A stretch of 55,047 nt of DNA from CAUYUA01 sp963575675 (GTDB taxonomy: Bacteria; Pseudomonadota; Alphaproteobacteria; Azospirillales; Azospirillaceae), in NCBI GenBank assembly GCA_963575675.1, contig CAUYUA010000110.1, forward strand, positions 1 through 55,047. The letters run 5' to 3'. Below, piece after piece: positions 45,465 to 54,949 of the stretch. Below the pieces are notes generated by a model. It worked only from the letters and a program-made list of their open reading frames with translations, did no database searches and was not told the DNA's origin. Each line of letters begins with the position of its first letter. Position 1 is the first letter of the stretch. The position numbers and the translations under genes are program-made.

Positions 45465-48400
45465 TCATTCCTCCAGCGCCGGCTTCTTACGACCCAAATA
45501 CGAATACACCGTCGGCACCACAAACAACGTCAACAATGTTCCTAACGACATTCCCCCCACGATCACCGCGCCAATCGCCTGCCGGCTCTCCGCCCCCGCC
45601 CCATGAGCCTCCGCCAACGGCAACGCCCCCAACACCATCGCGCCCGTCGTCATCAACACAGGACGCAATCGCAAAACCGCCGCCTCAACCACCGCATCCC
45701 GAGCCGTCGCGCCCCCACGCTGAAGCTGATTTGCAAACTCCACGATCAATATCCCGTGCTTGGTGATCAGTCCCACCAACGTCACCAAACCAATCTGGCT
45801 ATAAACATTCAACGTCGCTCCCGTCACCATCAACGCCGCCAACGCCCCCGTCATTGATAACGGCACCGTCAGCATGATCACAAACGGATCGATAAAGCTT
45901 TCAAACTGCGCCGCCAGCACTAAAAAGATAAACGCCAACGACATCAAAAACGTCATGTAAAGACCGCCGCTGGTTTCTTTGAACTCCCGAGACTGTCCCG
46001 CGTAGTCCGTCAACCCCGACGTCGGCAACACTCGAACCGACGCCTCCGTCAGCCACGTCAAAGCCTCGCCCATCGCGTAACCAGGCGCCAAAGACGCCGT
46101 AATCGTCGCCGACCGTAGTTTGTTGAAATGATTCAGCTCACGCGGCGCCACGCGCTCCTCAATAGTCGCCAAATTGGCCAGTGAGACCATTTGGCCGCTC
46201 TGACTCCGCACATGAATCGTTGAGATGTCGTCAGGATTGCGACGATCAAGCGCCGCCCCTTGCACCATGACATCGTACTGACGACCGTTGAGCTTAAAGC
46301 GCGTAACCTGGCGCCCCCCCAGAAAAGTCTCCAACGTGCGCCCAACGGTCTCAACATCCACGCCCAAATCCGAGGCTTTGTCACGATCCAAAGTGATTCG
46401 CAGCTCGGGCTTATTGAGCTTCAGGTCAGAATCAAGGTTAATCAATCCGGGATTCTTCCGAGCCTCCACCATAAGGTCGTTGACCATCCCTTGCAGCGCA
46501 TCATAGGAAAGCGACGTCATAATAACAAAATTGACAGGTTTCTCAATGACGCTTTGCCCCAAAGAGGGCGGATTGGTGGAAAACCCCAAAATTCCGGGAA
46601 TGCCGAACAGCTTCGGCGATAATTGCGCCGTAATCGTTTGTTGCTTAACGGCGCGCTCCTCCCAATCTTGCAAGCGGATAAAGCTTAACCCCTGGTTGAC
46701 GACGGGAAATCCCGCCACCACAAAGAAGGTTCGAACTTCAGGGATTTTGGTGATGAATCCTTCCATGGCCCGAGCGTAACGATCCGTATGGGCCAATGTC
46801 GCCCCTTCCGGAGCAATCGCAATGGCGATTACGGTGCCGCGATCCTCTATCGGCGACAGCTCCGACTTCAAGCCGGTGAAGAGAAAATAACTTGCGGCGG
46901 CGATGACGACGCCGATGAGCAAAATCAGAGGACGCACGCGCAAAGAAGCCCGCAACAGAACGCGATAGCCGACAGTCATGCCGTTGAGGGCCGATTCAAC
47001 GACATTATACAACCAAGAGTGGCTATGATGGCTTTGCAACAGCTTGGAGCACATCATCGGCGAGAGCGTCAAAGCGACGAATCCGGATACGATCACCGCT
47101 CCGGCCAGGGTCAAAGCGAATTCCGTAAACAAACGCCCCGTGCGTCCGGTTTGAAAACCAATCGGCGCATAGACCGCCGCCAAAGTGATCGTCATGGCGA
47201 TGATGGCGAATCCAATCTCGCGAGAGCCGATCAAAGCGGCGCGGAACGGCGGAACGCCGTCTTCGATGTGACGATGAATGTTCTCCAACATGACAATGGC
47301 GTCGTCCACCACCAAGCCCACCGCCAGCACCATGGCCAACAACGTGAGCGTGTTGATTGTGAAGCCGAAGATCAGCATCAAACTAAAAGCGCCGATCAAT
47401 GAAACCGGAATCGTCACCAGAGGAATCAAAGTGGCGCGCGCCGAGCGCAAAAACACAAAAATAACCAAGATCACCAGAACCACGGCCTCGCCGATGGTGC
47501 GGAAGACGTTTTGGATCGAACGGTCAATGAAAACCGAGCTGTCGTAAGCAACTTCGACGTTCATGCCCTCCAAAAGCCCGGAGCGAATGATCGGCAAAGC
47601 TCTTTGAACTTCGTCGGAGACTTCGAGAGGATTCGCGGTCGATTGCTTAATCACCCCCAGAGCCACCGCGCTTTTGCCGTTGAACCGCGCAATCACGCGA
47701 TCATCGCGGGCGCCCAGCTCCGAATGGCCAACGTCGCGGAACCGCACCGCATAACCCTTATCCTGACGAATGATTATGGCGTCAAACTCTTCAGGAGTCC
47801 GCAGATCGGTTTCAGCCACCACGGTGAACTCGCGTTCGACGCTTTCGATTCGTCCGGCAGGAATTTCCACGTTCTGCCGACGCAACGCCGCTTCCACGTC
47901 CTGAGCCGTCACCCGATGCGCCGCCATTCGCGCCGGATCCAGCCACAAACGCATGGCGAACCGCCGCTCGCCGAATATCCGCACGCCGGCGACTCCGGAA
48001 AGGTTCTGCAAACGATCCTTCACATAGCGATCGGCAAAATCCGTCACTTCCAAAGCCGTGTGTCGAGAACTGGAGAACGCCAAATAAATAATAGGCTGCG
48101 CATCCGCTTCGATTTTTGCAATCACCGGCTCGTCGATTTCGGACGGCAACAACGCACGCACGCGCCCGACGCGATCGCGCACGTCATTCGCCGCTTCGTC
48201 CGGGTTGCGCGTCAGACGAAAGCGCATGGTGATTTGGCTTTTTTCCGAGCGACTGATGGAGCTCATAACATCGATGCCCTCAACACCCGCCAAAGATTCT
48301 TCTAAGGGTTGGGTGATTTGGCTTTCGATGATCTCGGCGCCGGCGCCTTTGTACACGGTCTCGACCGTCACCACCGGCTCATCGATTTTGGGGTACTCGC

Positions 48401-48503
48401 GCACGCTAAGTCTTTGATATGACACGAGGCCAATCAAAACCACCGCTAAACTCATCACCGTCGCCAAAACCGGGCGACGGATCGATAAATCAGATAGAAT
48501 CAT
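45465..48503 (-). CDS. RND-family efflux transporter permease
   Basis: 1012 residues, the normal length for an AcrB/MdtB/MexK-like trimeric inner-membrane pump. The N-terminus MILSDLSIRRPVLATVMSLA and the block VREYPKIDEPVVTVETVYKG are typical of the heavy-substrate HAE1 group. Twelve membrane helices are predicted, with a central MVLAVGLVVDDAIVMLENIH carrying the proton-relay Asp pair of helix 4 and a late GLVTLVGLITKHGILIVEFA. It should export hydrophobic compounds with an outer-membrane channel. The membrane-fusion partner, normally just upstream, is absent: only a family-A repeat and the Sel1 gene are found there. Confidence 0.94.
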   Translation of the reverse strand: MILSDLSIRRPVLATVMSLAVVLIGLVSYQRLSVREYPKIDEPVVTVETVYKGAGAEIIESQITQPLEESLAGVEGIDVMSSISRSEKSQITMRFRLTRNPDEAANDVRDRVGRVRALLPSEIDEPVIAKIEADAQPIIYLAFSSSRHTALEVTDFADRYVKDRLQNLSGVAGVRIFGERRFAMRLWLDPARMAAHRVTAQDVEAALRRQNVEIPAGRIESVEREFTVVAETDLRTPEEFDAIIIRQDKGYAVRFRDVGHSELGARDDRVIARFNGKSAVALGVIKQSTANPLEVSDEVQRALPIIRSGLLEGMNVEVAYDSSVFIDRSIQNVFRTIGEAVVLVILVIFVFLRSARATLIPLVTIPVSLIGAFSLMLIFGFTINTLTLLAMVLAVGLVVDDAIVMLENIHRHIEDGVPPFRAALIGSREIGFAIIAMTITLAAVYAPIGFQTGRTGRLFTEFALTLAGAVIVSGFVALTLSPMMCSKLLQSHHSHSWLYNVVESALNGMTVGYRVLLRASLRVRPLILLIGVVIAAASYFLFTGLKSELSPIEDRGTVIAIAIAPEGATLAHTDRYARAMEGFITKIPEVRTFFVVAGFPVVNQGLSFIRLQDWEERAVKQQTITAQLSPKLFGIPGILGFSTNPPSLGQSVIEKPVNFVIMTSLSYDALQGMVNDLMVEARKNPGLINLDSDLKLNKPELRITLDRDKASDLGVDVETVGRTLETFLGGRQVTRFKLNGRQYDVMVQGAALDRRNPDDISTIHVRSQSGQMVSLANLATIEERVAPRELNHFNKLRSATITASLAPGYAMGEALTWLTEASVRVLPTSGLTDYAGQSREFKETSGGLYMTFLMSLAFIFLVLAAQFESFIDPFVIMLTVPLSMTGALAALMVTGATLNVYSQIGLVTLVGLITKHGILIVEFANQLQRGGATARDAVVEAAVLRLRPVLMTTGAMVLGALPLAEAHGAGAESRQAIGAVIVGGMSLGTLLTLFVVPTVYSYLGRKKPALEE

Positions 48504-48579
48504 GCCATGCTCTCGGGAAACGCAACCACAGAATAATACGGACGAGTCCTATGGTTGACGAACGCCTTCTGCGGCTCCA

Positions 48580-48870
48580 GAGACGACGTCCCTGATTAGA
48601 GATCACGTCCCTAATCGCGGGGAAGATCGCGGGGGACCATAAGGGGAGCGACGGCGCCTCTTGTTCGCGAAGCGATCTTCCTCTGGAATCGTTTTTTGTG
48701 AATGGTCCATACAGACAAACGATTTCATGAGGGAAACCGGCAAACAGCTCCAGAATGAAGGCCAACAAACAATTCCAGAGGAAGATCGCTTCGCAAACAA
48801 GAGGGGCCGTCGCCCCCCTTATGATCCCCCGCGACCAAGGACATAGTCCTTAGACTCGTCTAATTCTTAT
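48580..48870. repeat. Family A palindromic repeat with diverged ends
   Basis: A two-armed copy: ATAAGGGGAGCGACGGCGCC and TTCGCGAAGCGATCTTCCTC on the left mirror GAAGATCGCTTCGCAAACAA and GGCCGTCGCCCCCC on the right. The outer ends (GACGTCCCTGATTAGA, GGACATAGTCCTTAGAC) are diverged. It fills the gap upstream of the RND gene, where a membrane-fusion protein gene would be expected. Confidence 0.7.
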
Positions 48871-48966
48871 TCAGAAGACATCCATCAACCATAGGACTCG
48901 TCGATATAACTCTGGAACTCAACGCCAATTCACAGACAACCGCAAGCAAAATCAAACGAGCTTCCG

Positions 48967-50475
48967 CTAACGACGACCAGCCCCTCGCCCAAACGAATAC
49001 ATATTCCCAAGACTCACTTGCGCCTGAGAAAACCCCTGATCCGCCGCCTTAATGTACCACATCGTCGCTTCCTCATTGTCTTGCGACACGCCCCGACCTT
49101 GTTCATACAACGTCCCAAGGTTGTATTGCGCTTCGGGATGTCCCTGCTCTGCGGCTTTGCGATACCACACCGCCGCCTCTGAGTTGCTCCGCTCCACGCC
49201 TCGACCTTGTTCATATAAGGTCGCCAAGTTAAACTGAGCCTCTGCATAACCTTGTTCGGCGGATTTCCGACACCATAGAAAAGCCTCGGCATTGTCCTGC
49301 GGCACGCCCAGACCTTTCTTATACATCGCCCCAAGATCATATTGCGCTATGGCGTGACCTTGCTCGGCAGCCTTGCGACGCCATTCGGCAGAAGCTCCGA
49401 TGTCTTGCGGCGCATGCACTCCCTCTTCATACAGCGTTCCGAGACTGTATTGAGCTTCGGCATGACCTTGTTCCGCAGCTTTCCGACGCCACTCTATCGC
49501 CTCCACGATGTCCGGAGGCGCTCCGCGACCTTGCTCGAAAAGAACGCTCAAATGAAATTGCGCCTTTGGATGACCGCGCTCGGCCGCTTTACGATGCCAT
49601 CTTGCGGCGTTGTTGTCGCTTTGAGCAACCCCACGCCCTTTTTCATAAAGGACTCCGAGGCGAAACTGTGATTCGAGATGATCCAAATCCGCCGCTCTCC
49701 GACGCCACTTGACCACCATGTCAACGTCCGGAGCGCCTCCTCGGCCTTGCTCATACAGGTTCGCCAGACAGAATTGGGCTTCGATATAATCCTGCTCTGC
49801 GGCTTTTTCGTACCATCGAGCCGCCTCCACGTCATCTTGCGGCGCGCCTTGACCATACTCGCAGATGACGCCCAAGCGAAACTGCGCGGCGGCGAGACCT
49901 TGCTCGGCGGCTTTGCGACACCACACCGCAGCTTCGTCGTAAAGACCATCCCGAAACAGCAAATGACCAAGGGCGGACTGCATCTCTGCGGCCCCTTTTT
50001 CAGCGGCCAAGCGATAACACGCAAGCGCTTTGGCATGATCCGCAACCATGCCCTGCCCATGATCGAACATCAACCCGAATATTTCTAAAGCTCCAACATC
50101 GCCCTGCAAAGCAGAGATCAAATTACCATTCAATAATTCGACAAAAACGCTTGATAACTCGGGAAGCTTTTTACACACTCCGGCGCAGTTGAACAGAGCG
50201 TCGACATGATTTTTCTCGGCGGCCTTTCTAAACCATTCGAAGGCTCCAGCATAACTCTGCGAAACACCCCGCCCCGTTGCGCATAAAACCCCGAGATTGT
50301 TCTGAGCGGCGACATCCCCCGATAACGCCAAAGACGTCCATTGCTGAAAAGCGACATCGTAAGATTCTTTATAAAACGCAGTTTTTCCCTCACAAAAAAG
50401 CTCTGCATTTTTAGAATTCTCTGTTTTGTCCGACAAAGCAAAAACAATGGAGTCATAATTTAGGATAACGCGCAT
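48967..50475 (-). CDS. Sel1-like repeat protein
   Basis: 502 residues; the start at 50475 (MRVILNYDSIVFALSDKTEN) has GGGAAG before it. From about residue 45, eleven to twelve 36-residue Sel1-like repeats follow, for example AEAQFNLATLYEQGRGVERS and NEEATMWYIKAADQGFSQA, ending in a partial unit. Sel1 repeats form alpha-solenoids that bind other proteins, often in signalling, cell-envelope or host-interaction roles. There is no signal peptide. Successive units are similar enough at DNA level to allow unit gain or loss by recombination. No partner is obvious. Confidence 0.88.
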   Translation of the reverse strand: MRVILNYDSIVFALSDKTENSKNAELFCEGKTAFYKESYDVAFQQWTSLALSGDVAAQNNLGVLCATGRGVSQSYAGAFEWFRKAAEKNHVDALFNCAGVCKKLPELSSVFVELLNGNLISALQGDVGALEIFGLMFDHGQGMVADHAKALACYRLAAEKGAAEMQSALGHLLFRDGLYDEAAVWCRKAAEQGLAAAQFRLGVICEYGQGAPQDDVEAARWYEKAAEQDYIEAQFCLANLYEQGRGGAPDVDMVVKWRRRAADLDHLESQFRLGVLYEKGRGVAQSDNNAARWHRKAAERGHPKAQFHLSVLFEQGRGAPPDIVEAIEWRRKAAEQGHAEAQYSLGTLYEEGVHAPQDIGASAEWRRKAAEQGHAIAQYDLGAMYKKGLGVPQDNAEAFLWCRKSAEQGYAEAQFNLATLYEQGRGVERSNSEAAVWYRKAAEQGHPEAQYNLGTLYEQGRGVSQDNEEATMWYIKAADQGFSQAQVSLGNMYSFGRGAGRR

Positions 50476-50735
50476 GTGATTGCTTCCCTCTTTCGCGCAC
50501 AGAACCACGCCACGCCGCAATTGTATTACTTAATAGAAAACTGTCCTTATAAAAACAACATGATATTGATCCAAAAATAATTAACAAACGCTAATGTTCC
50601 GCCCTTTGATTTTTTCAAATCTTTTTAATAAAAAAATCAACCGCCCCGTCTCGCCAAACCACTTTGAAGAAAAGACTATTTTTTCCAACCGAGGACTGAT
50701 AAACTTGCTGATGCAAACGTTTGGTGCGCTGAGCC

Positions 50736-51794
50736 ATGATCCTTCCCCGTGGGTACAGCCGGATACAAGCTCTTCTGGTTGATCCGAACCCTAATACCCG
50801 CCGCACGGTTTATCGGATGCTCATGCAGGCCGGAATCGGATCCGTCGCCGTTGCCGTCGGCGTAAAGGATGCGTTTGATCTCGTCCGCAAACAACCGCCG
50901 GACATCATCATCACGGAATACTCTTTAGAGCATGGCAACGGACTCGCTCTCATCCAAAAAATCCGAACCTCTGTTGATTCTCCCAATCCGTTCTTACCGA
51001 TCATTGTGCTGACCTCTTACGGAGAGATCAACAACGTATTCCGCGCCAGGGACTTCGGTTGCGATGAATATTTGTTAAGACCCATTTCTTTCCAAACCTT
51101 AATCGGAAGAATTGATTACCTCTCGAAAAAAGAACGAGAATTCGTTATGGCGCCCGTCTTTATCGGGCCCTCCCGGCGACGCCGAAACATCAACTCTCAC
51201 GCCACGCCAAAACGCCAAAACGATTCCTTTTCTTCCAACGAAGAAAACGCCCGAATAAATGACCTCAACCGTCACAGCAGCGTTCGAATTGCGCCTCCAA
51301 TCCGCCTCATCTACAAAAAAGTTTTTGAAAACAATCGTCGTGTCGATGAGGCTCTGAAGACCGTTGAAAGCGAGGCTAAGATTTTCCGCTCCATGCAAAA
51401 CGAATGGACCGGCAATTCCATTAAAAACTTCGAATCCCTCGTTCAAAATATATACACAAATTATGTCGGCTCCTCGAACGGCATAAAAACAGTCCAGGAT
51501 CACTGCGCCAATCTAAGAGCCACCGTCAATCAATTCGGCAATCCGGCCATAACCTCCATCGTGAAGTCCTTAATCCGAGCGCTTTCTTTCGATCATCTTA
51601 CGCCTCTCGGCATGGAAATCATCACAAAACACATCGAGGCCATGCATGGAATTATGCGCGCTCAAAACAGCGCGGAAAGTCAAGTGCTCTCCTCAAGAAT
51701 CGCGTCCGAGCTGCAAAAAGCCGTCCGCATAATCAAACGCAACGCCTCACACGCCGCGCCCGCACACAATGACGACGAGTTCTCCGCTCCCTGA
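50736..51794 (+). CDS. Receiver-domain protein with atypical active site
   Basis: 352 residues. Residues 10-130 are a response-regulator receiver fold: IQALLVDPNPNTRRTVYRML, then PPDIIITEYSLEHGNGLALI, LPIIVLTSYGE, GCDEYLLRPISFQTL. The phospho-acceptor position is Glu 61 instead of Asp, the metal-binding pair is reduced to one Asp (16), and the conserved Lys is Arg 115. Phosphorylation is therefore unlikely and Glu may mimic the active state. The remainder (about 150-352) is basic linker and helical region of unknown type (IFRSMQNEWTGNSIKNFESL). No DNA-binding domain is recognisable. It is divergent from the Sel1 gene. Confidence 0.78.
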   Translation: MILPRGYSRIQALLVDPNPNTRRTVYRMLMQAGIGSVAVAVGVKDAFDLVRKQPPDIIITEYSLEHGNGLALIQKIRTSVDSPNPFLPIIVLTSYGEINNVFRARDFGCDEYLLRPISFQTLIGRIDYLSKKEREFVMAPVFIGPSRRRRNINSHATPKRQNDSFSSNEENARINDLNRHSSVRIAPPIRLIYKKVFENNRRVDEALKTVESEAKIFRSMQNEWTGNSIKNFESLVQNIYTNYVGSSNGIKTVQDHCANLRATVNQFGNPAITSIVKSLIRALSFDHLTPLGMEIITKHIEAMHGIMRAQNSAESQVLSSRIASELQKAVRIIKRNASHAAPAHNDDEFSAP

Positions 51795-51926
51795 GAATCT
51801 CAAAAATACGAAATCCTCCCAGAAACACGTCTTGAAGGCCCGAGCCGACCATCTCTCAAGGAAGTTTCTATAAAAAAACATCTCCACAAAAATATCTCAA
51901 AAGCAAATAAGTAAAGGGAAGCATCA

Positions 51927-52514
51927 ATGATTATGTCTTCCGGCGCACGCATCGCCAATCAAATCTACAACATCGAACTGAGACATCTTCCTCTACTCCA
52001 CCAGGAAATTATTAGTTATTGGCTTGACATCATCCCTAATGGAGAAACTCTTCCCAAAGAATGCGATTTCTACGAAAAAGAATTTGATTTAAGTAAAATG
52101 GATTTTAAACCCGACAGCTTCCTTGGACAATTCAAAGAACATCTTGTCGTCTTAAAAGAAGAAGTCTTCGGGGACGCCGCCGACTGGCGCTACCTCTACA
52201 AAGGGCCGGGCGTCAAAAAAGATATCGTCGAAGACAAAGACGTTAAAATCATCGAATATGTCTCTCAGATCGAAAACCCTTTCGAACGAGACCTCATTCG
52301 GAAAGACCTTGACACCCTAAAAATGGTCCAACTTCCCCATCGCCGGCGGCTTATTTGGAGACCATATTCCGGATATTTTGGACACGACCGTGAACATAAA
52401 ACATTCGTTCGAATTGCCATGCCGTTTCTTGACGAAAATCGCCAAGTGCATTCCTGCGTCGTGCTTGTGATGGAAGCCCTGTTCGACGGCCGCGGAATTA
52501 TCGAACTCAATTAA
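51927..52514 (+). CDS. PAS-like (PAS_5 type) hypothetical protein
   Basis: 195 residues from an ATG with AAGGGAAG upstream. The layout YWLDIIPNGETLPKECDFYE ... DWRYLYKGPGV ... RIAMPFLDENRQVHSCVVLV recalls the PAS_5 family of alphaproteobacteria (a YW-x-R/D start, a WRY/RYR core and a closing beta hairpin) but is divergent, so the call is tentative. It probably acts as a cytosolic sensor or binding domain. It follows the atypical receiver gene by 130 bp on the same strand, so the two may work together. Confidence 0.45.
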   Translation: MIMSSGARIANQIYNIELRHLPLLHQEIISYWLDIIPNGETLPKECDFYEKEFDLSKMDFKPDSFLGQFKEHLVVLKEEVFGDAADWRYLYKGPGVKKDIVEDKDVKIIEYVSQIENPFERDLIRKDLDTLKMVQLPHRRRLIWRPYSGYFGHDREHKTFVRIAMPFLDENRQVHSCVVLVMEALFDGRGIIELN

Positions 52515-52527
52515 TCGTTCATTAATA

Positions 52528-52642
52528 GGAAATTAGATCGGTCCAGAAACTGTGTTTCCAGTCGCAGAGGGCAAAGACGAAAGCCCCCCTTTATGATCCT
52601 TCGCGACCAGAAACGCAGTCTCTGGACTCTTTCAGTTTTATA
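52528..52642. repeat. Family A repeat, compact copy
   Basis: Arms GGTCCAGAAACTGTGTTTCC and CAGAAACGCAGTCTCTGGAC enclose a GACGAAAGCCCCCC core. It begins 14 bp after the PAS-like gene and lies in a tandem gap. Confidence 0.75.
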
Positions 52643-52746
52643 ATGCAATTGTTCTAAATCAGCTCTTTTAACCGAGCTTGACTTATCTCGAAACTTCACC
52701 TACAGTAAGAGGCTGTGGTTTCGTATGAGGGGGCGTGGCCGCAATC

Positions 52747-53073
52747 ATGACGGAACACCATTTTTCTTCCACTGCGGATCATCACGATTCGCCTCATCGC
52801 CCTCCAAGCGCTGCTCAATTGGCGTGGTTGAGGTGCGGGTTGGCGCAGCCGGGTGGAAAACTTCCGCTTTTTGACTATTTCGGGCATAGAGTGCCGACAG
52901 CAACGGTGCGAGCCTGTCTCAAAGCCGGATGGATTGAGCCGTGGTTTCACAACCCTCTTAAGCCGGATTGGGATGTGTGCCGCTTGACTGCGACTGGACG
53001 ATCTTTATTGGCTGAAACTCATGATGCGGACAGCCATAACGCTCATGGCGAGTCGGAAGGGCGACAAGCGTGA
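52747..53073 (+). CDS. Conserved hypothetical protein (alphaproteobacterial)
   Basis: 108 residues from ATG 52747. The core SAAQLAWLRCGLAQPGGKLPLFD, VPTATVRACLKAGWIEPWF and PLKPDWDVCRLTATG recurs in alphaproteobacteria in my recollection. It resembles a small winged-helix-like fold, possibly DNA-binding, without proof. Its stop TGA overlaps the GTG start of the next ORF by 4 bases (GTGA), a sign of translational coupling. Confidence 0.65.
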   Translation: MTEHHFSSTADHHDSPHRPPSAAQLAWLRCGLAQPGGKLPLFDYFGHRVPTATVRACLKAGWIEPWFHNPLKPDWDVCRLTATGRSLLAETHDADSHNAHGESEGRQA

Positions 53074-53279
53074 CCGATTCGCTTTTTTCGGCGATTTCCA
53101 ACGCCAACCGGCGCGTTCCCGACGTGACGTTCTTGGCTCTTATTGGACGAGCCGAGCAGCCGATCACCTTGTGCATGTGCGCCGACCACCTTATTCCTGT
53201 TACGCTCTATCAAGGCGGTGATTTGGCGGTCGCCTTAGAAACGCTAGAGCGTGCTGTCGCTACGTTGGAGCGACGTTAG
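53070..53279 (+). CDS. Small hypothetical protein coupled to the previous gene
   Basis: 69 residues from a GTG that overlaps the upstream stop (GTGA). The sequence MTDSLFSAISNANRRVPDV to LETLERAVATLERR contains two Cys close together (LCMCADH). No family is recognised. The overlap makes it likely to be a real gene of the same operon; the next ORF starts 8 bp after its stop. Confidence 0.55.
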   Translation: MTDSLFSAISNANRRVPDVTFLALIGRAEQPITLCMCADHLIPVTLYQGGDLAVALETLERAVATLERR

Positions 53280-53287
53280 GCAAAGTC

Positions 53288-54094
53288 ATGAAAATCGGCG
53301 TCTCATTTCTCGCTTTTGTTTTATTCGCTTTGTTCGCGAGGCCGGTCGGCGCTGTTGGCCCTGATCGCGATCGTGAAGCGATTCAAGAAACATTTCAAGC
53401 CGCTCGCGCTGCGCTGCTTGGCGGCAATGCGCCTGCTCTGCTTGCGCTTGCTTCTCACCAAACCCGCTCGCGCATCGAAGCCATCCGCATAACAGCTCAA
53501 TCCGGAGACCCCCAACGCCTCTCTCGCCTTGGCCCCACCGATCGACTTGCGGCGCAAAGCTTGCGACGCATTATTCCTCCCAATGAACTCCATCACTTAC
53601 AAACGCAAGAGTTGCTTCGGCGAGCGATGGCTCAAAACTGGCTTCCTGTTGAGACGATTAACAACGCCGCGCTTGGAGAACCAAAACTTCACGGCATGCG
53701 CGCTATGGCGCCTGTTTTGGTGAATCGCCGACCAACGGTTGTTCGCGCCGACTTTCTGCGTGAAACCGGGCATTGGCGGATTGATTTAACCCGATTGACA
53801 ACGCTTACAGATGCAATGATCAGTGGAGCGGCTGCGGCGGGTGGGAAATCGGAAGACGACGTTATCGCAGAGTTATTGGCTAAAGTTCCCGAACACAGCG
53901 CCCTTGGTGGAAAAACGTCTACTTCCTCCAAGAAAATTGGCGGAATTGGCAGTCGCAGCGCAATTGAGGCGTTAAAGCTCACTCCCAGCGGGAGCGCCAA
54001 GCCTCCTAAAGCGGCTTCATCTGGGGCGACGCCGATGTCGATTGATCCCCTGCGCGCTCTTGGGCTGATTTTTGGCAACAGCGCCACTGAGTAG
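53288..54094 (+). CDS. Exported protein of unknown function
   Basis: 268 residues with a signal peptide (MKIGVSFLAFVLFALFARPVGA). The N-terminal mature part (REAIQETFQAARAALLGGNA and the following LALASHQTRSR) looks like a small helical, NTF2-like lipoprotein-type domain, and the C-terminus is low complexity (Ser/Ala/Gly/Pro). Function unknown. It lies in a compact operon with the two preceding small genes (8-bp gap). Confidence 0.7.
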   Translation: MKIGVSFLAFVLFALFARPVGAVGPDRDREAIQETFQAARAALLGGNAPALLALASHQTRSRIEAIRITAQSGDPQRLSRLGPTDRLAAQSLRRIIPPNELHHLQTQELLRRAMAQNWLPVETINNAALGEPKLHGMRAMAPVLVNRRPTVVRADFLRETGHWRIDLTRLTTLTDAMISGAAAAGGKSEDDVIAELLAKVPEHSALGGKTSTSSKKIGGIGSRSAIEALKLTPSGSAKPPKAASSGATPMSIDPLRALGLIFGNSATE

Positions 54095-54330
54095 TTAGAT
54101 GGGGCCAGGGACTGTGTCCCTGGTCGCCGGGAATCATAAAGGGAGAGCGAAAGCCCCCCTTATTCGCGAAGCGATCTTCCCCGCGAAGCGATCTTCCCCT
54201 GGAAACCGTCTTCGGAACTTTTTAGAGCCCTCTCAAAAACCGTTCCCCTTTGTCGTCTTTGTTGGTTCCGCTGATTCCGTTAATCCCCCACGACCAGGAA
54301 CACAGTCCCCGAACCATTTATCTAGGATTT
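54095..54330. repeat. Family A palindromic repeat, full copy with internal duplication
   Basis: The left arm is GGGCCAGGGACTGTGTCCCT, GGAGAGCGAAAGCCCCCC, and the right arm is CACGACCAGGAACACAGTCC. The CGCGAAGCGATCTTCC block is duplicated in tandem at 54164-54198. It lies between the exported-protein gene and ogt, and terminates the former. Confidence 0.8.
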
Positions 54331-54351
54331 ATTTAAAAGAAACGCGCCGCC

Positions 54352-54942
54352 ATGACATCTCAAGCCACACCCTTTATCCTCAACGCCTTCACATCCTCTG
54401 AAGCAAAACAACGCGCACAAAAACTAACCCTTGAATGGGGCGTGCGTCATTCTCGGTTTGGGCCGATTCTTGCGGCAAGAGCAATGCAAGAGAAGTCCAA
54501 CATCGGATTATGCTGGCTAGGATTTGTTTTAAACAACGACCACACGACGACACTTACGTCGTTGAGAAAAATGTGGCCAAGCGCAAATCTACAGGAAGTC
54601 TCGGAAGAAGAAACAACGATCATGGCGCCGTTTGAAAACTTGGAGCCATCGCGAAAGATTCAGTTGCTGGTCCATGGAAGCGATTTTCGAATTCAAGTCT
54701 GGCGCGCGCTTCTAGAGATTCCTCGCGGCCAAACGAGAAGTTACGGAGAAATCGCTCAACGAATCGGAGCGCCTCAAGCAAGCCGCGCCGTTGGCCAAGC
54801 GGTGGGAAGCAACCCGATTTCGATTTTGATTCCATGCCATCGCGTCATCTCCCGGTCAGGAGACATACATCACTATCATTGGGGTGTTGACATAAAAAAA
54901 TCTCTTCTGCGTTGGGAAGCAGAGTTTCAGCCTTCCAAATAA
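54352..54942 (+). CDS. ogt: Methylated-DNA--protein-cysteine methyltransferase (Ogt/Ada-C type)
   Basis: 196 residues. After an RNase-H-like N-terminal domain, the DNA-binding and active-site part reads FRIQVWRALLEIPRGQTRSY, ASRAVGQAVGSNPISILIPC with the acceptor Cys 162 in PCHRV and the Arg finger 145. The closing segment is GVDIKKSLLRWE. It removes alkyl groups from O6-alkylguanine. The Gly-Tyr loop after PCHR reads DIHHYHWG where GGYRWG is usual. A family-B element follows the stop within 10 bp. Confidence 0.93.
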   Translation: MTSQATPFILNAFTSSEAKQRAQKLTLEWGVRHSRFGPILAARAMQEKSNIGLCWLGFVLNNDHTTTLTSLRKMWPSANLQEVSEEETTIMAPFENLEPSRKIQLLVHGSDFRIQVWRALLEIPRGQTRSYGEIAQRIGAPQASRAVGQAVGSNPISILIPCHRVISRSGDIHHYHWGVDIKKSLLRWEAEFQPSK

Positions 54943-54949
54943 AACAAAA

